This document shows positions 25,993 through 34,899 of a stretch of DNA of 64,000 nucleotides, piece after piece. The notes beneath the pieces are model-generated. The model did not search any database, had not been told where the DNA came from, and saw only the letters and a list, made by a program, of their open reading frames with translations. The position numbers were made by a program, and so were the translations under genes. How positions within the stretch are numbered: position 1 is the first letter of the stretch; the number at the start of each line of letters is the position of its first letter. Source of the stretch: Haliea sp. (GTDB taxonomy: Bacteria > Pseudomonadota > Gammaproteobacteria > Pseudomonadales > Halieaceae); assembly GCA_024642245.1 (NCBI GenBank), contig JAHEBM010000009.1, positions 1-64,000 of the forward strand. Reading direction: 5' to 3'.

Positions 25993-28395
25993 CTACTCAA
26001 ATTTCACGATAAAGTCGATACCGTAGCTGCGTTCTTCCACAAAGTTTGCGCCGACCATAGCGCCAAAATTGACGGCGAACGTAATATGATCATCATCCAT
26101 AAGGTTGCGGCCCCAAAGCGAGAGTTCTCCCGTCCAGTTGTCGCCTAACCTGATCTCCTTGAGAGAGGCGCGCGCATTCCAGAGCCAGGCCTCAGGCGTG
26201 TACTCGGCCACGCCATAGGGCGTTGCCGCTGCCCTTCCGGGATTGCTATCAAGGCGAATCTCATCATGCCAGATTCCGGTAAGCCCGAATGTCAGGTAAG
26301 TATTGTCGAACAATGGATCCGTGGTGTAGTTGGCCGAGAGATTGCCATTCCACTCAGGGGTTAAGGTGGGTTCAAAGCTGGAGTTTGGATAGGCCTTGGG
26401 CCCGAAACCGCCGACAGTCGCGAGAACCAGATCGGTGACACTTGTGTATTTCACGTCCTGGTAGCCCAGCGTAAGGCCGAGTACGAGACCATCGATCGGC
26501 AGCGCGGACATTTCAAGTTCGGCTCCCTTTGCTTCGAGGTCCCCACCCTCAACAACAAGCGTGCCGATGCCCTCACCACCGGGTACGACGGTACCGGACT
26601 GAGCACTCTGCAGGCTGTCATACTTCACGTCAAACAAGGCCAGGTTGGTGCGAAGTCTTTTTTCCCAGAAGTCCACTTTTCCGCCGATTTCCCAGGATTC
26701 TGCTTCCTCGGGGTCGAACGCAAAATCAGCGACTGATCCGCCTGACACGTAGGCGGTGGAATACTTCGCATATAGCATAATATCGTCGCTGGGCGTATAG
26801 CTCGTACCCAGGAGGTAAGTCATCTTGTCATCGCTGTAGTCGAAGCTGGAATCCCGTATCACGTCCCCGCCAAGTATCCCATAAATGCCGCCCGATTTTT
26901 CATCGCTGGTGTAGCGAACGCCGCCCAGCAGATCGATGGTGTCGGTAAGGTGGATTTCTCCCTGGGAATACGCCGCGTACGAGGTCGCCTCATTATTGGT
27001 CATATTTCGAGTAAAGGCCGGAACAACATAATTCTCATAGCCACCGAACTGGAACGTGTTGCCATCCACATCGTCTTTGGAATCGTAGTAAAGCGCACCC
27101 GCCGTGAGATCCAGAAAATCACTGGAATAGTTGAGCTGCACCTCGTTACTCCACTGCTCACTGTCTATGGAGGTGTAGGAGCACACGTAACAAAACGCCG
27201 TATCCGCGGAGAATGGACCGAAAAGCGGTGGACCTGACGGAATAGCGGCGCCAACCGGCCCCCATACCCAGCCGCTGGTTCCGGAAATATCTGCCGCAAG
27301 AAGATCCTGCTTCACTTCACGGTAGGCAAGGATATTCTTCAGGGTCAGACCGTCATTTATTTGCCAATCGACCGTGAGGTTGTGACCCTGCACTTTCTGG
27401 TCGCGGTTTGCACTCCACGCATTGTTCACTGCATTTGGCCGTTTGGTGCTCTGCCCGCCCAGAAGGTCTGCATTGGTGGCAGTCAAAATATTAAGCAGAG
27501 TATCAAACCCCGGCTTATTCAGGCATGTTGCGCAAAAACCACTGACAATGGCGGTGCCTTGCGGAGAGCCCATGTCTTTGCCGTAGTCGAACTTATAGGA
27601 GGCACGGACCGAACCCAGATCCAACAGACCAGCGAAAAAGAAGGATTCGTTATCGACCTCACCGAGGGTTTCCGGGGAGCCTACATGACCCTGACCCCAT
27701 GCTGACCGATCCCAGGACGTAGCGTGACCCAGGTTGTCGATGTCGCCATCCTGCTGCTCGGACAAGTAGGTTGCATAAGCACTAAACGGCCCCCAGGCCG
27801 GGGTGTCCACCGTGGTCTGGCTCTGGAGATAATCGCGATTACCCACGCCTACTTTTTGCGTGAAAGCCAACTCACCTTCGGGATCACGGGTTACCACGCT
27901 GATGGCTCCGCCTGTCGCGTTGCGGCCGAACAAGGTACCCTGGGGGCCTCTGAGCACTTCCAGCCGCTGGATGTCTGGCAGGGTGAAAATGCCACCACGG
28001 GGAGAGCCCAGGTATACGCCATCGAGGTAGATGGAGATTTGTTTATCAGACCCGGGGACAATACCGTAACTGGTAATACCTCGCATATTGAACGCTGGTA
28101 AATTTGTTCCGCCAGTCGCGGGTCTCACCGTCAGGTTTGGTGCCAGGCCCGAGAGGTCATTTACGTCCATGATCGAGTTGACCTCCAGCGCTTCCTGGGT
28201 CAAAGCCGTCACCGCGACCGGTACTTCCTGCAGACTTTGTTCCCGTTTCTGGGCGGTCACGATGACTTCTTCCAGCGCCAGTCTCCCCCCCCCTTCCTGG
28301 GCCAGCGTACTGCCTGGCAAACCCAGGCCTGTCAGCGCAGCCGTGCCTACCAGTACTGACAATATCTTCTTCCGGCCAATGGTGTCTTTGTTCAC
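25993..28395 (-). CDS. TonB-dependent outer-membrane receptor
   Basis: An 800-residue outer-membrane gated transporter. A signal peptide (KKILSVLVGTAALTGLGLPG, cleavage near STLA-QE) is followed by a TonB box-like VIVTAQKREQSLQEVPVAV, then a plug domain (GLAPNLTVRPATGGTNLPAF, RGPQGTLFGRNATGGAISVV, about residues 55-180) and a long beta barrel ending in an aromatic-rich strand. GTG at 28395 is preferred because AGGAGA lies 7 bases upstream; the ATG 20 codons earlier lacks such a site. Proteins of this type in marine gammaproteobacteria import hydrophobic or bulky organics as well as siderophores. Its place amid catabolic genes suggests uptake of the pathway substrate. Confidence 0.9.
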   Translation of the reverse strand: MNKDTIGRKKILSVLVGTAALTGLGLPGSTLAQEGGGRLALEEVIVTAQKREQSLQEVPVAVTALTQEALEVNSIMDVNDLSGLAPNLTVRPATGGTNLPAFNMRGITSYGIVPGSDKQISIYLDGVYLGSPRGGIFTLPDIQRLEVLRGPQGTLFGRNATGGAISVVTRDPEGELAFTQKVGVGNRDYLQSQTTVDTPAWGPFSAYATYLSEQQDGDIDNLGHATSWDRSAWGQGHVGSPETLGEVDNESFFFAGLLDLGSVRASYKFDYGKDMGSPQGTAIVSGFCATCLNKPGFDTLLNILTATNADLLGGQSTKRPNAVNNAWSANRDQKVQGHNLTVDWQINDGLTLKNILAYREVKQDLLAADISGTSGWVWGPVGAAIPSGPPLFGPFSADTAFCYVCSYTSIDSEQWSNEVQLNYSSDFLDLTAGALYYDSKDDVDGNTFQFGGYENYVVPAFTRNMTNNEATSYAAYSQGEIHLTDTIDLLGGVRYTSDEKSGGIYGILGGDVIRDSSFDYSDDKMTYLLGTSYTPSDDIMLYAKYSTAYVSGGSVADFAFDPEEAESWEIGGKVDFWEKRLRTNLALFDVKYDSLQSAQSGTVVPGGEGIGTLVVEGGDLEAKGAELEMSALPIDGLVLGLTLGYQDVKYTSVTDLVLATVGGFGPKAYPNSSFEPTLTPEWNGNLSANYTTDPLFDNTYLTFGLTGIWHDEIRLDSNPGRAAATPYGVAEYTPEAWLWNARASLKEIRLGDNWTGELSLWGRNLMDDDHITFAVNFGAMVGANFVEERSYGIDFIVKFE

Positions 28396-28890
28396 TTTAT
28401 TCTCCTGTTTCCCACAACGCATAACTAACGCTTTCATATTTATATTGATCGGCATGGTTTAGCGACGCCGCTTTGTACCGGGGCCTGCCCTATCGACGCA
28501 TTTACTTGGTACTGTGTAACACCCACCCGGCGGCCGGATTAACAGTCAAACACGACCAAAAAAAATAAAACGAAACTCTTATTTGAGATCCAGGTGTGCG
28601 ATTTTACAGGCGCTGTTCACAGGCATCCTGAACCACTCCAAAAACACTCATTAAAATGACTTTGTATTAGTTATTTGCAGAGTCTATATGCCATACCATG
28701 TTCTAGCAAGCGTTAATTATCGACGAAGATAACAGCGTTTCCGCGGGCTTGGTCCGTGCTGCAGATGGCGCATTGAACCTGTTCTTGCGTGCTTTAGACG
28801 CTCGATTCAGGCTTCTGCCTGGCGTGGGCGCGCTCCAAAAAAGCGAGCAGGCCAGTGACTGGCCCGGTATGAAATGCCCAGGGGCATGAC
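28396..28890. other. Intergenic region upstream of the TonB receptor
   Basis: About 495 bp of AT-rich sequence lie between the receptor start (minus) and the decayed monooxygenase (plus). The receptor promoter must be here. I see no RNA gene, no long palindrome and no supported small gene; the short open frames here look accidental. Confidence 0.4.
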
Positions 28891-29548
28891 GTGACAATCG
28901 AAAAGGCAACAGTTACGCACAAACAGTTGCGCTACATAGCAATCGGCGCCGGTATGGCGGGTATTCTTGCAGGCATCCGCCTGAAAGAGCGTAATGAAGA
29001 CAACTAGTACGAGCTTCGCGACAACATCTGCTTCAACACCGAGATAACAAGCTGCCGTTATGCGGATAGGCGCTGGCATATCCGGACCAAAGATGGCGCC
29101 CGGGATGTTGCCGATGTCATCATCGCAGCGACCGGGGTCCTGCACCACCCACGTGCGCCCGAGATTCCCGGCTTGAAGGCCTTCGGGGGCGCTTCCTCGC
29201 AGCAATTATCGACTATGATTCACCGGAACTCGCCGAGATTCAGTCAATCGTGGAGAAAAACCTGGAGGACAGCGTCCGGGACCCCCATTTACGGGATAGA
29301 TTGCGCCCGACCTACCGGGCGGCAAGTACACCCAGGTCTCCCCCACTACTGGCGCACTGGAAGACTACGAATTGAGACGCGCCGCCGCTGCCAAAAAAAC
29401 CGTCTTCGCCTCCGGTTGCAAGAGCTGGTATCTCGATGCCGGGGGCGTACCGCAGGTCTGGCCCTGGCCCTATGAACACTTTATGGACATTATGGCCAAA
29501 CCGGACCTGGCCGACTACGAACTTACCGAGGCATCCCCGGCCGCTTAG
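28891..29548 (+). pseudogene. Decayed FAD-dependent (Baeyer-Villiger-type) monooxygenase
   Basis: Pieces of one flavoprotein monooxygenase read in order but in shifting frames. From GTG 28891: RYIAIGAGMAGILAGIRLKE (FAD-binding loop), then TAG at 29005-29007, then LRDNICFNTEITSC and DVIIAATGVLHHPRAPEIPG in the same frame, with roughly 60-70 codons missing in between. Around 29200 the frame changes for DYDSPELAEIQSIVEKNLED and RDPHLRDRLRPTYRAA; a further change around 29320 leads to VFASGCKSWYLDAGGVPQVW and a final stop at 29546-29548. GAGMAG, ATGVLHHP and SGCKSWYLD are conserved in Baeyer-Villiger/FMO-like enzymes. The gene is inactive beyond doubt; intact paralogues elsewhere are possible. 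Confidence 0.85.
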
Positions 29549-29616
29549 GTGGTGCCTCGATCCGGATGGCGCGATACTCCAGGCCGTTGTGCCGATAACG
29601 CGGGGATAGCACTACA

Positions 29617-30354
29617 CTAGATACTCACACCGCCATCTACCAGGTTGTCAGTGCCGGTCGTGGCTGCTGACTCATCGGAAGCCAGATACACCACCAGAGA
29701 AGAGACCTGGTCTTTGGTGACGAACCTTTTCAGGGGGATAGATTCTTTGACCTGGGCCATAAGATCCGGGCCGAGCCTGCCGCTGAACAGGCCGGTCTCG
29801 TCTACTGCGCCGGGAAGAATGGCATTAACCCGCACATTGTGCGGTGCCAGTTCCATCGCCATATGTTTTGTCAAACCCCGTATAGCCCACTTGGAGGCAC
29901 CGTAAATACTGTAATTCGGCCAGCCGCGATACGCCACCTGGGACGAGATATTGATAATCGACCCGCCACCACGTTTTATCATTACCGGGCTGACCGCCCG
30001 AATACCCAGCCAGGTGCCGACCACGTTGATATCCAGGACCTTGCGCATTGTTTCCACAGTTTCACTCTGGATATCTCCCCTGGTGAGGATACCGGCGTTG
30101 TTCACTAACACGTCGATACCACCAAAACGTTCGCAGGCCAGTTCCGTCGCCTGCGCCCACTGGGACTCACTGGAGATATCGTGTCGGGCAAAACACGCCC
30201 GTTCACCCAGCTCCGCCGCCAGTTGTTCGCCGGCGTCCCAAGCGATGTCCGTCATCAGCAGGTAGCCGCCCTCGGCGATCACCCTGCGTGCATGCGATTC
30301 ACCCATGCCGCTCGCGGCACCGGTCAAAAAAACCACTTTATCTTCCAGTCGCAT
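29617..30354 (-). CDS. Short-chain dehydrogenase/reductase (SDR), classical
   Basis: A 245-residue classical SDR resembling 3alpha(20beta)-hydroxysteroid dehydrogenase-type enzymes in length and motifs. Motifs are GAASGMGESHARR (about residues 12-24), LVNNAGILTRGD (about 86-97), Ser in IINISSQVAYRG and YGASKWAIRG (Tyr about 151, Lys about 155). An Asp after beta-2 (LMTDIAWDAG) predicts NAD(H). It likely oxidises a ring hydroxyl to a ketone. It is divergent from the E1 gene, with about 175 bp between starts. Confidence 0.9.
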   Translation of the reverse strand: MRLEDKVVFLTGAASGMGESHARRVIAEGGYLLMTDIAWDAGEQLAAELGERACFARHDISSESQWAQATELACERFGGIDVLVNNAGILTRGDIQSETVETMRKVLDINVVGTWLGIRAVSPVMIKRGGGSIINISSQVAYRGWPNYSIYGASKWAIRGLTKHMAMELAPHNVRVNAILPGAVDETGLFSGRLGPDLMAQVKESIPLKRFVTKDQVSSLVVYLASDESAATTGTDNLVDGGVSI

Positions 30355-30528
30355 CCGTCAAGCACTCCCCGGGAACAACAAACCATAACCAAGCAGATGA
30401 CTTTGCGTCAATAAAAGCGATATCATTCGGGGTTAATCGTGTGTGCCTCGGGATTATCGCCTACCCACCGTTTTCGTGCGTGTATCTGCGTTTTCGAACG
30501 AGGCCGAATTTAATCGGGAGATGTATTG

Positions 30529-32550
30529 ATGGCAACTGACACCAAGTCAATTGATAGTGGCACGCTGAAAGAAATTTATCGACAGATGTCGCGAATCCAC
30601 CAGGTGGACAAGGCAATCCAGTCAGGCCTGTCCAGCGGCAAATTCCAGTTTACCTACTGGCCGATGACAGGGCAGGAGTGTATTCCAGCATCGATTGCGC
30701 CACTGATCACCAGCGAAGACAACATGGTCACCATCTATCGCGGCATTCACGACCAGGTCGCCAAGGGTGTGCCGCTGAAGGGGCTCTTTGCAGAGGCCCT
30801 GGGCCGTGTTGACGGCGTCAACAAGGGCAAGGGCGGTGCGCCCCACATCTCCGACCCCTCTTCCGGCTCCATGTTGACGACAGCCATCGTGGGTGCGGGC
30901 GCACCGATTGCCAACGGGCTGGCCCTGGCAAGCAAGATGCGGGGCACCAATGCCGTCACCATTGTTAATTTCGGCGACGGCGCCACCAGCATCGGGGCCG
31001 TGCACGAAGCCATGAACCTCGCTGGTGTGTGGAAGCTCCCCGTTATTTTCCTGTGCCAGAACAACCAGATTGGTGAATACACACCAATACCCGAGTACAC
31101 CGCCAGCGAGAATTTCACCGGTCGCGCCGAGGCCCTGGGGTTCAGGGGCGTGAAACTCGACGGCAACGACCCCGTGGCATTCCATAGCGGCATGAAGTCA
31201 ATCATAGAGGATGTGCGCAAGGGCAAGGGCCCTGTGTTCGTCCAGGCTGAAACCCTGCGCCTGGGACCCCACGCCGGGGTGGGCGACACCCACCTTCTTT
31301 CGAAGGAGGAACTGGCGGCGGCGAAAAAAGCCTGGCCGGTACCTGCCACCCGCGCACGATTGTTGGCAGAGGGAATCTGTACCGAGGAGGAACTTGCCGA
31401 GATCGACAACGCCGCCAAGGCCGAGGTGAAAGAAGCCGTGGAATGGGCCCTTAACAGCCCGGTAACCGGTGAAAACGAGATGCTGCTGGACGTCTACGGC
31501 GACCCGACAGTCGTGCCGCGGCGGGGCCAGCGTGAAAAGCGCGCTGAAGAAGCGCCCTACACCGGTGAGACCCGGGAAATGGCCATGTTTGAAGCGGTAC
31601 AATCCGCCCAGGAACTGGCACTGGAACTCGACGATGGCGTCTTTTTCCTCGGGGAGGATATCGGTGATGACCCCGGTGGGGTGTTCAAGTGTTTCAAAGG
31701 CATGCAGGGCAAATGGGGCGAGCGGATCAGACCCACCCCGATCGCCGAGCAGGCGATCATAGGCGCGGCAACCGGTGCCGCGCTGGCGGGTATGCGTCCC
31801 GTTGCCGAGATCATGTTCTGTGATTTTGTTGGCGTGTGCATGGACCAGATCACCAACCATGCGGCCAAGCAACGCTATATGTCCGGCGCCACCACCCATG
31901 TACCCATGACCGTACGCATGATCGCCGGCGGCGGCATCGGCGGCTTTGGCGCGCAACACTCCCAGTCAACCGAGGCCATGTTGCTGCACAATCCCGGGCT
32001 GAAGATTGTCTATCCCAGTACACCCACGGAAGCCAAGGGCCTGCTGCTGAGCTGCATCTTCGATGAGGACCCCTGCATTCAGTTTGAATCCATGATGCTG
32101 ACCTATACCATGCGCGAGCAGGTGCCGGTAGGTGACTACCGTATCCCGCTGGGTGTGGCAAAAGTGAAGCGCGAAGGAAGCGATATCACCCTGATCACTT
32201 ACGGCTGGCAGGTCATGCAATGCCTCCAGGCGGCAGAAGAACTGGCCAAGGAAGGCATCAGCGCCGAGGTCATCGACCTGCGTACGCTGCTGCCCCTGGA
32301 CTACGACCGTATCCTGTCTTCCGTTGAAAAAACCGGGCGGGCACTGGTAGTGCACGCGGCGACCGAATTCTGTGGCCTGGGCTCTGAGATCGCCAGCACC
32401 ATCAACGAGGAATTGTTTACCCGGTTGAAAGCGCCCGCCTCCAGGTTCGGGGCGGCCTATGCGCCAATTGCTTACTCCAGGACCATTGAAACCGCGCAAA
32501 TACCCCACGCCGGCACCATCGCAGCACGGGTTCGCGAACTTTTTAAGTAA
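30529..32550 (+). CDS. Thiamine-dependent 2-oxoacid dehydrogenase E1, fused alpha-beta subunits
   Basis: A 673-residue fusion. The alpha half (about residues 1-325) has the thiamine diphosphate motif NFGDGATSIGAVHEAMNLAG ending in CQNNQIGEY (GDG-x-N signature, about residues 146-182). The beta half (about residues 345-673) starts at TREMAMFEAVQSAQELALEL and shows FFLGEDIGDDPGG, RPTPIAEQAIIGAATGAALA and the C-terminal transketolase domain (ALVVHAATEFCGLG). It decarboxylates a 2-oxoacid and transfers the acyl group to a lipoyl domain. The ATG at 30529 follows GGGAG. The next gene encodes only a lipoyl domain; no E2 catalytic or E3 gene lies in the window. Relatives act on pyruvate, branched-chain oxoacids or acetoin. 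Confidence 0.87.
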   Translation: MATDTKSIDSGTLKEIYRQMSRIHQVDKAIQSGLSSGKFQFTYWPMTGQECIPASIAPLITSEDNMVTIYRGIHDQVAKGVPLKGLFAEALGRVDGVNKGKGGAPHISDPSSGSMLTTAIVGAGAPIANGLALASKMRGTNAVTIVNFGDGATSIGAVHEAMNLAGVWKLPVIFLCQNNQIGEYTPIPEYTASENFTGRAEALGFRGVKLDGNDPVAFHSGMKSIIEDVRKGKGPVFVQAETLRLGPHAGVGDTHLLSKEELAAAKKAWPVPATRARLLAEGICTEEELAEIDNAAKAEVKEAVEWALNSPVTGENEMLLDVYGDPTVVPRRGQREKRAEEAPYTGETREMAMFEAVQSAQELALELDDGVFFLGEDIGDDPGGVFKCFKGMQGKWGERIRPTPIAEQAIIGAATGAALAGMRPVAEIMFCDFVGVCMDQITNHAAKQRYMSGATTHVPMTVRMIAGGGIGGFGAQHSQSTEAMLLHNPGLKIVYPSTPTEAKGLLLSCIFDEDPCIQFESMMLTYTMREQVPVGDYRIPLGVAKVKREGSDITLITYGWQVMQCLQAAEELAKEGISAEVIDLRTLLPLDYDRILSSVEKTGRALVVHAATEFCGLGSEIASTINEELFTRLKAPASRFGAAYAPIAYSRTIETAQIPHAGTIAARVRELFK

Positions 32551-32559
32551 GGAAAATTT

Positions 32560-32796
32560 ATGTCAACTACGCTGACCATACCAAAACTGCAAATGTCCAC
32601 GACCGAAGGGACATTGACCGAGTGGCTGGTGGACGATGGCGCAATAGTGGAAGAGGGACAACCCATCTATGCACTGGAGACCGACAAGTCCGTACAGGAA
32701 ATTGAAGCACCTGCATCGGGCAAGCTGACGCAAAAGGTGCCGGCCGATGAGACCTACCCGGTGGGTACTGAAATTGGCGAAATTACCCCTGTATGA
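32560..32796 (+). CDS. Free-standing lipoyl (biotinyl-like) carrier domain
   Basis: A 78-residue protein that is just one lipoyl domain: two symmetrical halves around the hairpin ALETDKSVQEIEAP, with Lys43 as the lipoylation site, and an ASGKL turn and VGTEIGEI near the end. In ordinary complexes this domain is the N-terminal part of E2, tethered to an acyltransferase core, which is absent here. It starts 9 bp after the fused E1 with AAGGAAAATT, so the two are co-translated partners. It may serve an E2 core encoded elsewhere or be a stand-alone acyl carrier. Confidence 0.88.
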   Translation: MSTTLTIPKLQMSTTEGTLTEWLVDDGAIVEEGQPIYALETDKSVQEIEAPASGKLTQKVPADETYPVGTEIGEITPV

Positions 32797-32820
32797 TCGG
32801 GTGATTTCGTCACATAGGAT

Positions 32821-34842
32821 TCAGATCCGTCGGGCGAGGTAGGCGGCTTCCTGGATCGCATTGCCAAATGAGCGCGGGGTTTTTGCGTCACCGATGACCT
32901 GAACGGTAATGCCGGTCCCCTGCAGCGCAGCGGACAGGGGATCATGCGCCTTGCGGCCCGGCGCCAGTACCAGCCGCCTGCATTCGATGCGCTCCTGCCC
33001 ACCGCTGGCACTGCGCACCACGATATACCCGGCCCCCACTTCCAGCAGTTCCATTCCGGACTCGACGGCCAGCTGGGCTTTGCCGGCCCACAGCTGTACC
33101 CACTTGGCCCGCGAGCCAATGTAATTGGCCGGGGCAAGTGTCGGTTTGGGATCGAGCAGGCGGACCTCATTACCGCTACGCACCAGGTCGATGGCAAGTT
33201 CTATACCCTCCCCCGCACCCCAGACCACGACCGGCCCCGGCGGCAGCTCACCCTTGTTGCGCGCGAGGACATCGTCAATCGTGATGGCGGTGCCAGCCGC
33301 CAGCGCCTCCGGCAAACCCGGCACCTCGGGCAGTCCAGGGCGGGCACCAGTTGCGACAACAACGATATCCGGCCGCTCGGCCAGAACCATGTCTGCCGTG
33401 AGTTCCTGCCCGAGTCGCACATCGACACTCTCGCGAGCGATCATCCGGCGGTGCCAGTCGGGCTGATAGCGAATCTGTTCCATATTCGGCAGGTGGCGGT
33501 AATTACCTGCCCAGGACATCGCACCGCCAAGTTGATCCTCCTTTTCATACAAGGTCACCTGGTGACCGATCGCGTGGGCAGTCAGGGCATATTCCATCCC
33601 CCCGGAACCACCGCCGGCAATCAGTACCCTGCGAGGACGCGTAGTGGCAGTAATGCGGTATTCCCGATCACGGCCGAAGTTGGGGTTCTGTGCGGAGCCG
33701 GCCCAGCCTTTGCCAAAAATGTTGCCCTGCAGCAGTGACGCACCGGTGCGAGTGGACCGGCGGATATCCTCCTCGCGGCCTTCCGTGATCTTCCTCGGAA
33801 AATCCGGGTCATCCAGCGACTGGCGGCAGGAACCGAACAGGTCGGCTGCCCCATTGGCCACCATCTGTCGCATCTGGTCTGGCGTGTTGATATTGCAGGA
33901 GCCGATCAACGGCATGCCAATGCCCCTGGCTTCCAGGCCGGCGCGAAGCTTGCGCACACTGGGCAGGGTCACAAGGTTCGGCACGTAAAAGCCACCGCCG
34001 ATATAATCGTTGGACCCGAGCTCCGGGTCGCGACTCCTGGCGGGCAGCATCGACCCGAAGGTGGCATCGATGGCGTCTATGCCCAGTGCGTGCAGCCGCG
34101 GTGCATAGTGCTCGACGAAGTAGTCGATGTCATAGCCGCCCTCGTAGTTTTCGTCACAGCACATGCGCGGAATGAGTGGAAACTCCTTGCCGCACAACTC
34201 CTGCGTGCGCTGCAGGATCTGCTCGCAGAACAGGAACTGGTCTGCGTATTCATCGTCCCGGCCCGCGTTCGCCAACAGCGACAGGGTCACGTGCGGCAGC
34301 GACCCATGGCAGAAATGAAAAGACAGATAGTCATAGCCGGCCTCGCGCGCACGGCGGGCCGCCTGGGCGTAATCCTCCACCAGGCTGCGGTAGACCTCGG
34401 TGGGCACCACCTTTGGTTCTTGGTTGCCGATAGGATAAGCGGTGCTGGGACCCCAGCTGACGGTCCCGGGAATCCAACCCTGGGCCGGCGGCAGGGGATG
34501 CGTGCTACCCAGACCCGGGATCAGGCCCCCATAAAAAAGCTGTATACCGGCGAGCGCGCCGTTGTTGTGAATCACTTCAACCAGATCGCGCTGGCCAATC
34601 ACGTACGTGTCGTCGTACAGGCCGAGCATGCGCTCGTTGATCAGGCCGTCGTGGCGCACGCAGGTCGCGCCAACCGTTACCGCGGAGAAACCTCCCGCCG
34701 CCAGGCTTTCGTAAGCGCCGGTGCACTTTGCCGCCACATGTCCCAGGGGGTCCGACATGTTCATCGTGGTCGGCGCGTGAACCATGCGGTTCTTGAAGGT
34801 CAGGCGCTTCGTCGAGAAAGGCTGTAGCAAACTGTCAGTCAC
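32821..34842 (-). CDS. OYE-type flavoprotein (2,4-dienoyl-CoA reductase/2-enoate reductase-like) lacking Fe-S cysteines
   Basis: A 673-residue protein with an N-terminal old-yellow-enzyme TIM barrel (about residues 1-365) and C-terminal NAD(P)H/FAD domains (VLIAGGGSGGMEYAL at about 407-421; VVVATGARPGLPEVPGLP). Relatives reduce enoyl thioesters or enoates and carry a [4Fe-4S] cluster in the linker after the barrel. Here the expected Cys cluster segment is RTGASLLQGNIFGKGWAGSA, continuing QNPNFGRDRE, without one Cys, and the barrel Tyr of the HGYL motif is Ser (HGSLPHVTL). The electron path between FMN and FAD may be altered or absent. Start is GTG after GGAG. Last gene of the minus-strand operon. 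Confidence 0.85.
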   Translation of the reverse strand: MTDSLLQPFSTKRLTFKNRMVHAPTTMNMSDPLGHVAAKCTGAYESLAAGGFSAVTVGATCVRHDGLINERMLGLYDDTYVIGQRDLVEVIHNNGALAGIQLFYGGLIPGLGSTHPLPPAQGWIPGTVSWGPSTAYPIGNQEPKVVPTEVYRSLVEDYAQAARRAREAGYDYLSFHFCHGSLPHVTLSLLANAGRDDEYADQFLFCEQILQRTQELCGKEFPLIPRMCCDENYEGGYDIDYFVEHYAPRLHALGIDAIDATFGSMLPARSRDPELGSNDYIGGGFYVPNLVTLPSVRKLRAGLEARGIGMPLIGSCNINTPDQMRQMVANGAADLFGSCRQSLDDPDFPRKITEGREEDIRRSTRTGASLLQGNIFGKGWAGSAQNPNFGRDREYRITATTRPRRVLIAGGGSGGMEYALTAHAIGHQVTLYEKEDQLGGAMSWAGNYRHLPNMEQIRYQPDWHRRMIARESVDVRLGQELTADMVLAERPDIVVVATGARPGLPEVPGLPEALAAGTAITIDDVLARNKGELPPGPVVVWGAGEGIELAIDLVRSGNEVRLLDPKPTLAPANYIGSRAKWVQLWAGKAQLAVESGMELLEVGAGYIVVRSASGGQERIECRRLVLAPGRKAHDPLSAALQGTGITVQVIGDAKTPRSFGNAIQEAAYLARRI

Positions 34843-34899
34843 GGGTTACTCCAAAATATCAGGCGCTCGCGCGCGATGGGGTTTGACATACCGATGCAC

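Noticed and set aside
28807-29205. Minus-strand 132-codon frame near the monooxygenase remnant
   Set aside because: No domain, no ribosome-binding site, and it is antisense to recognisable monooxygenase fragments.
29173-29475. 100-codon frame in the decayed monooxygenase
   Set aside because: It begins in the right frame but soon passes into a frame with no similarity; it is a by-product of the frameshift and not a separate small gene.
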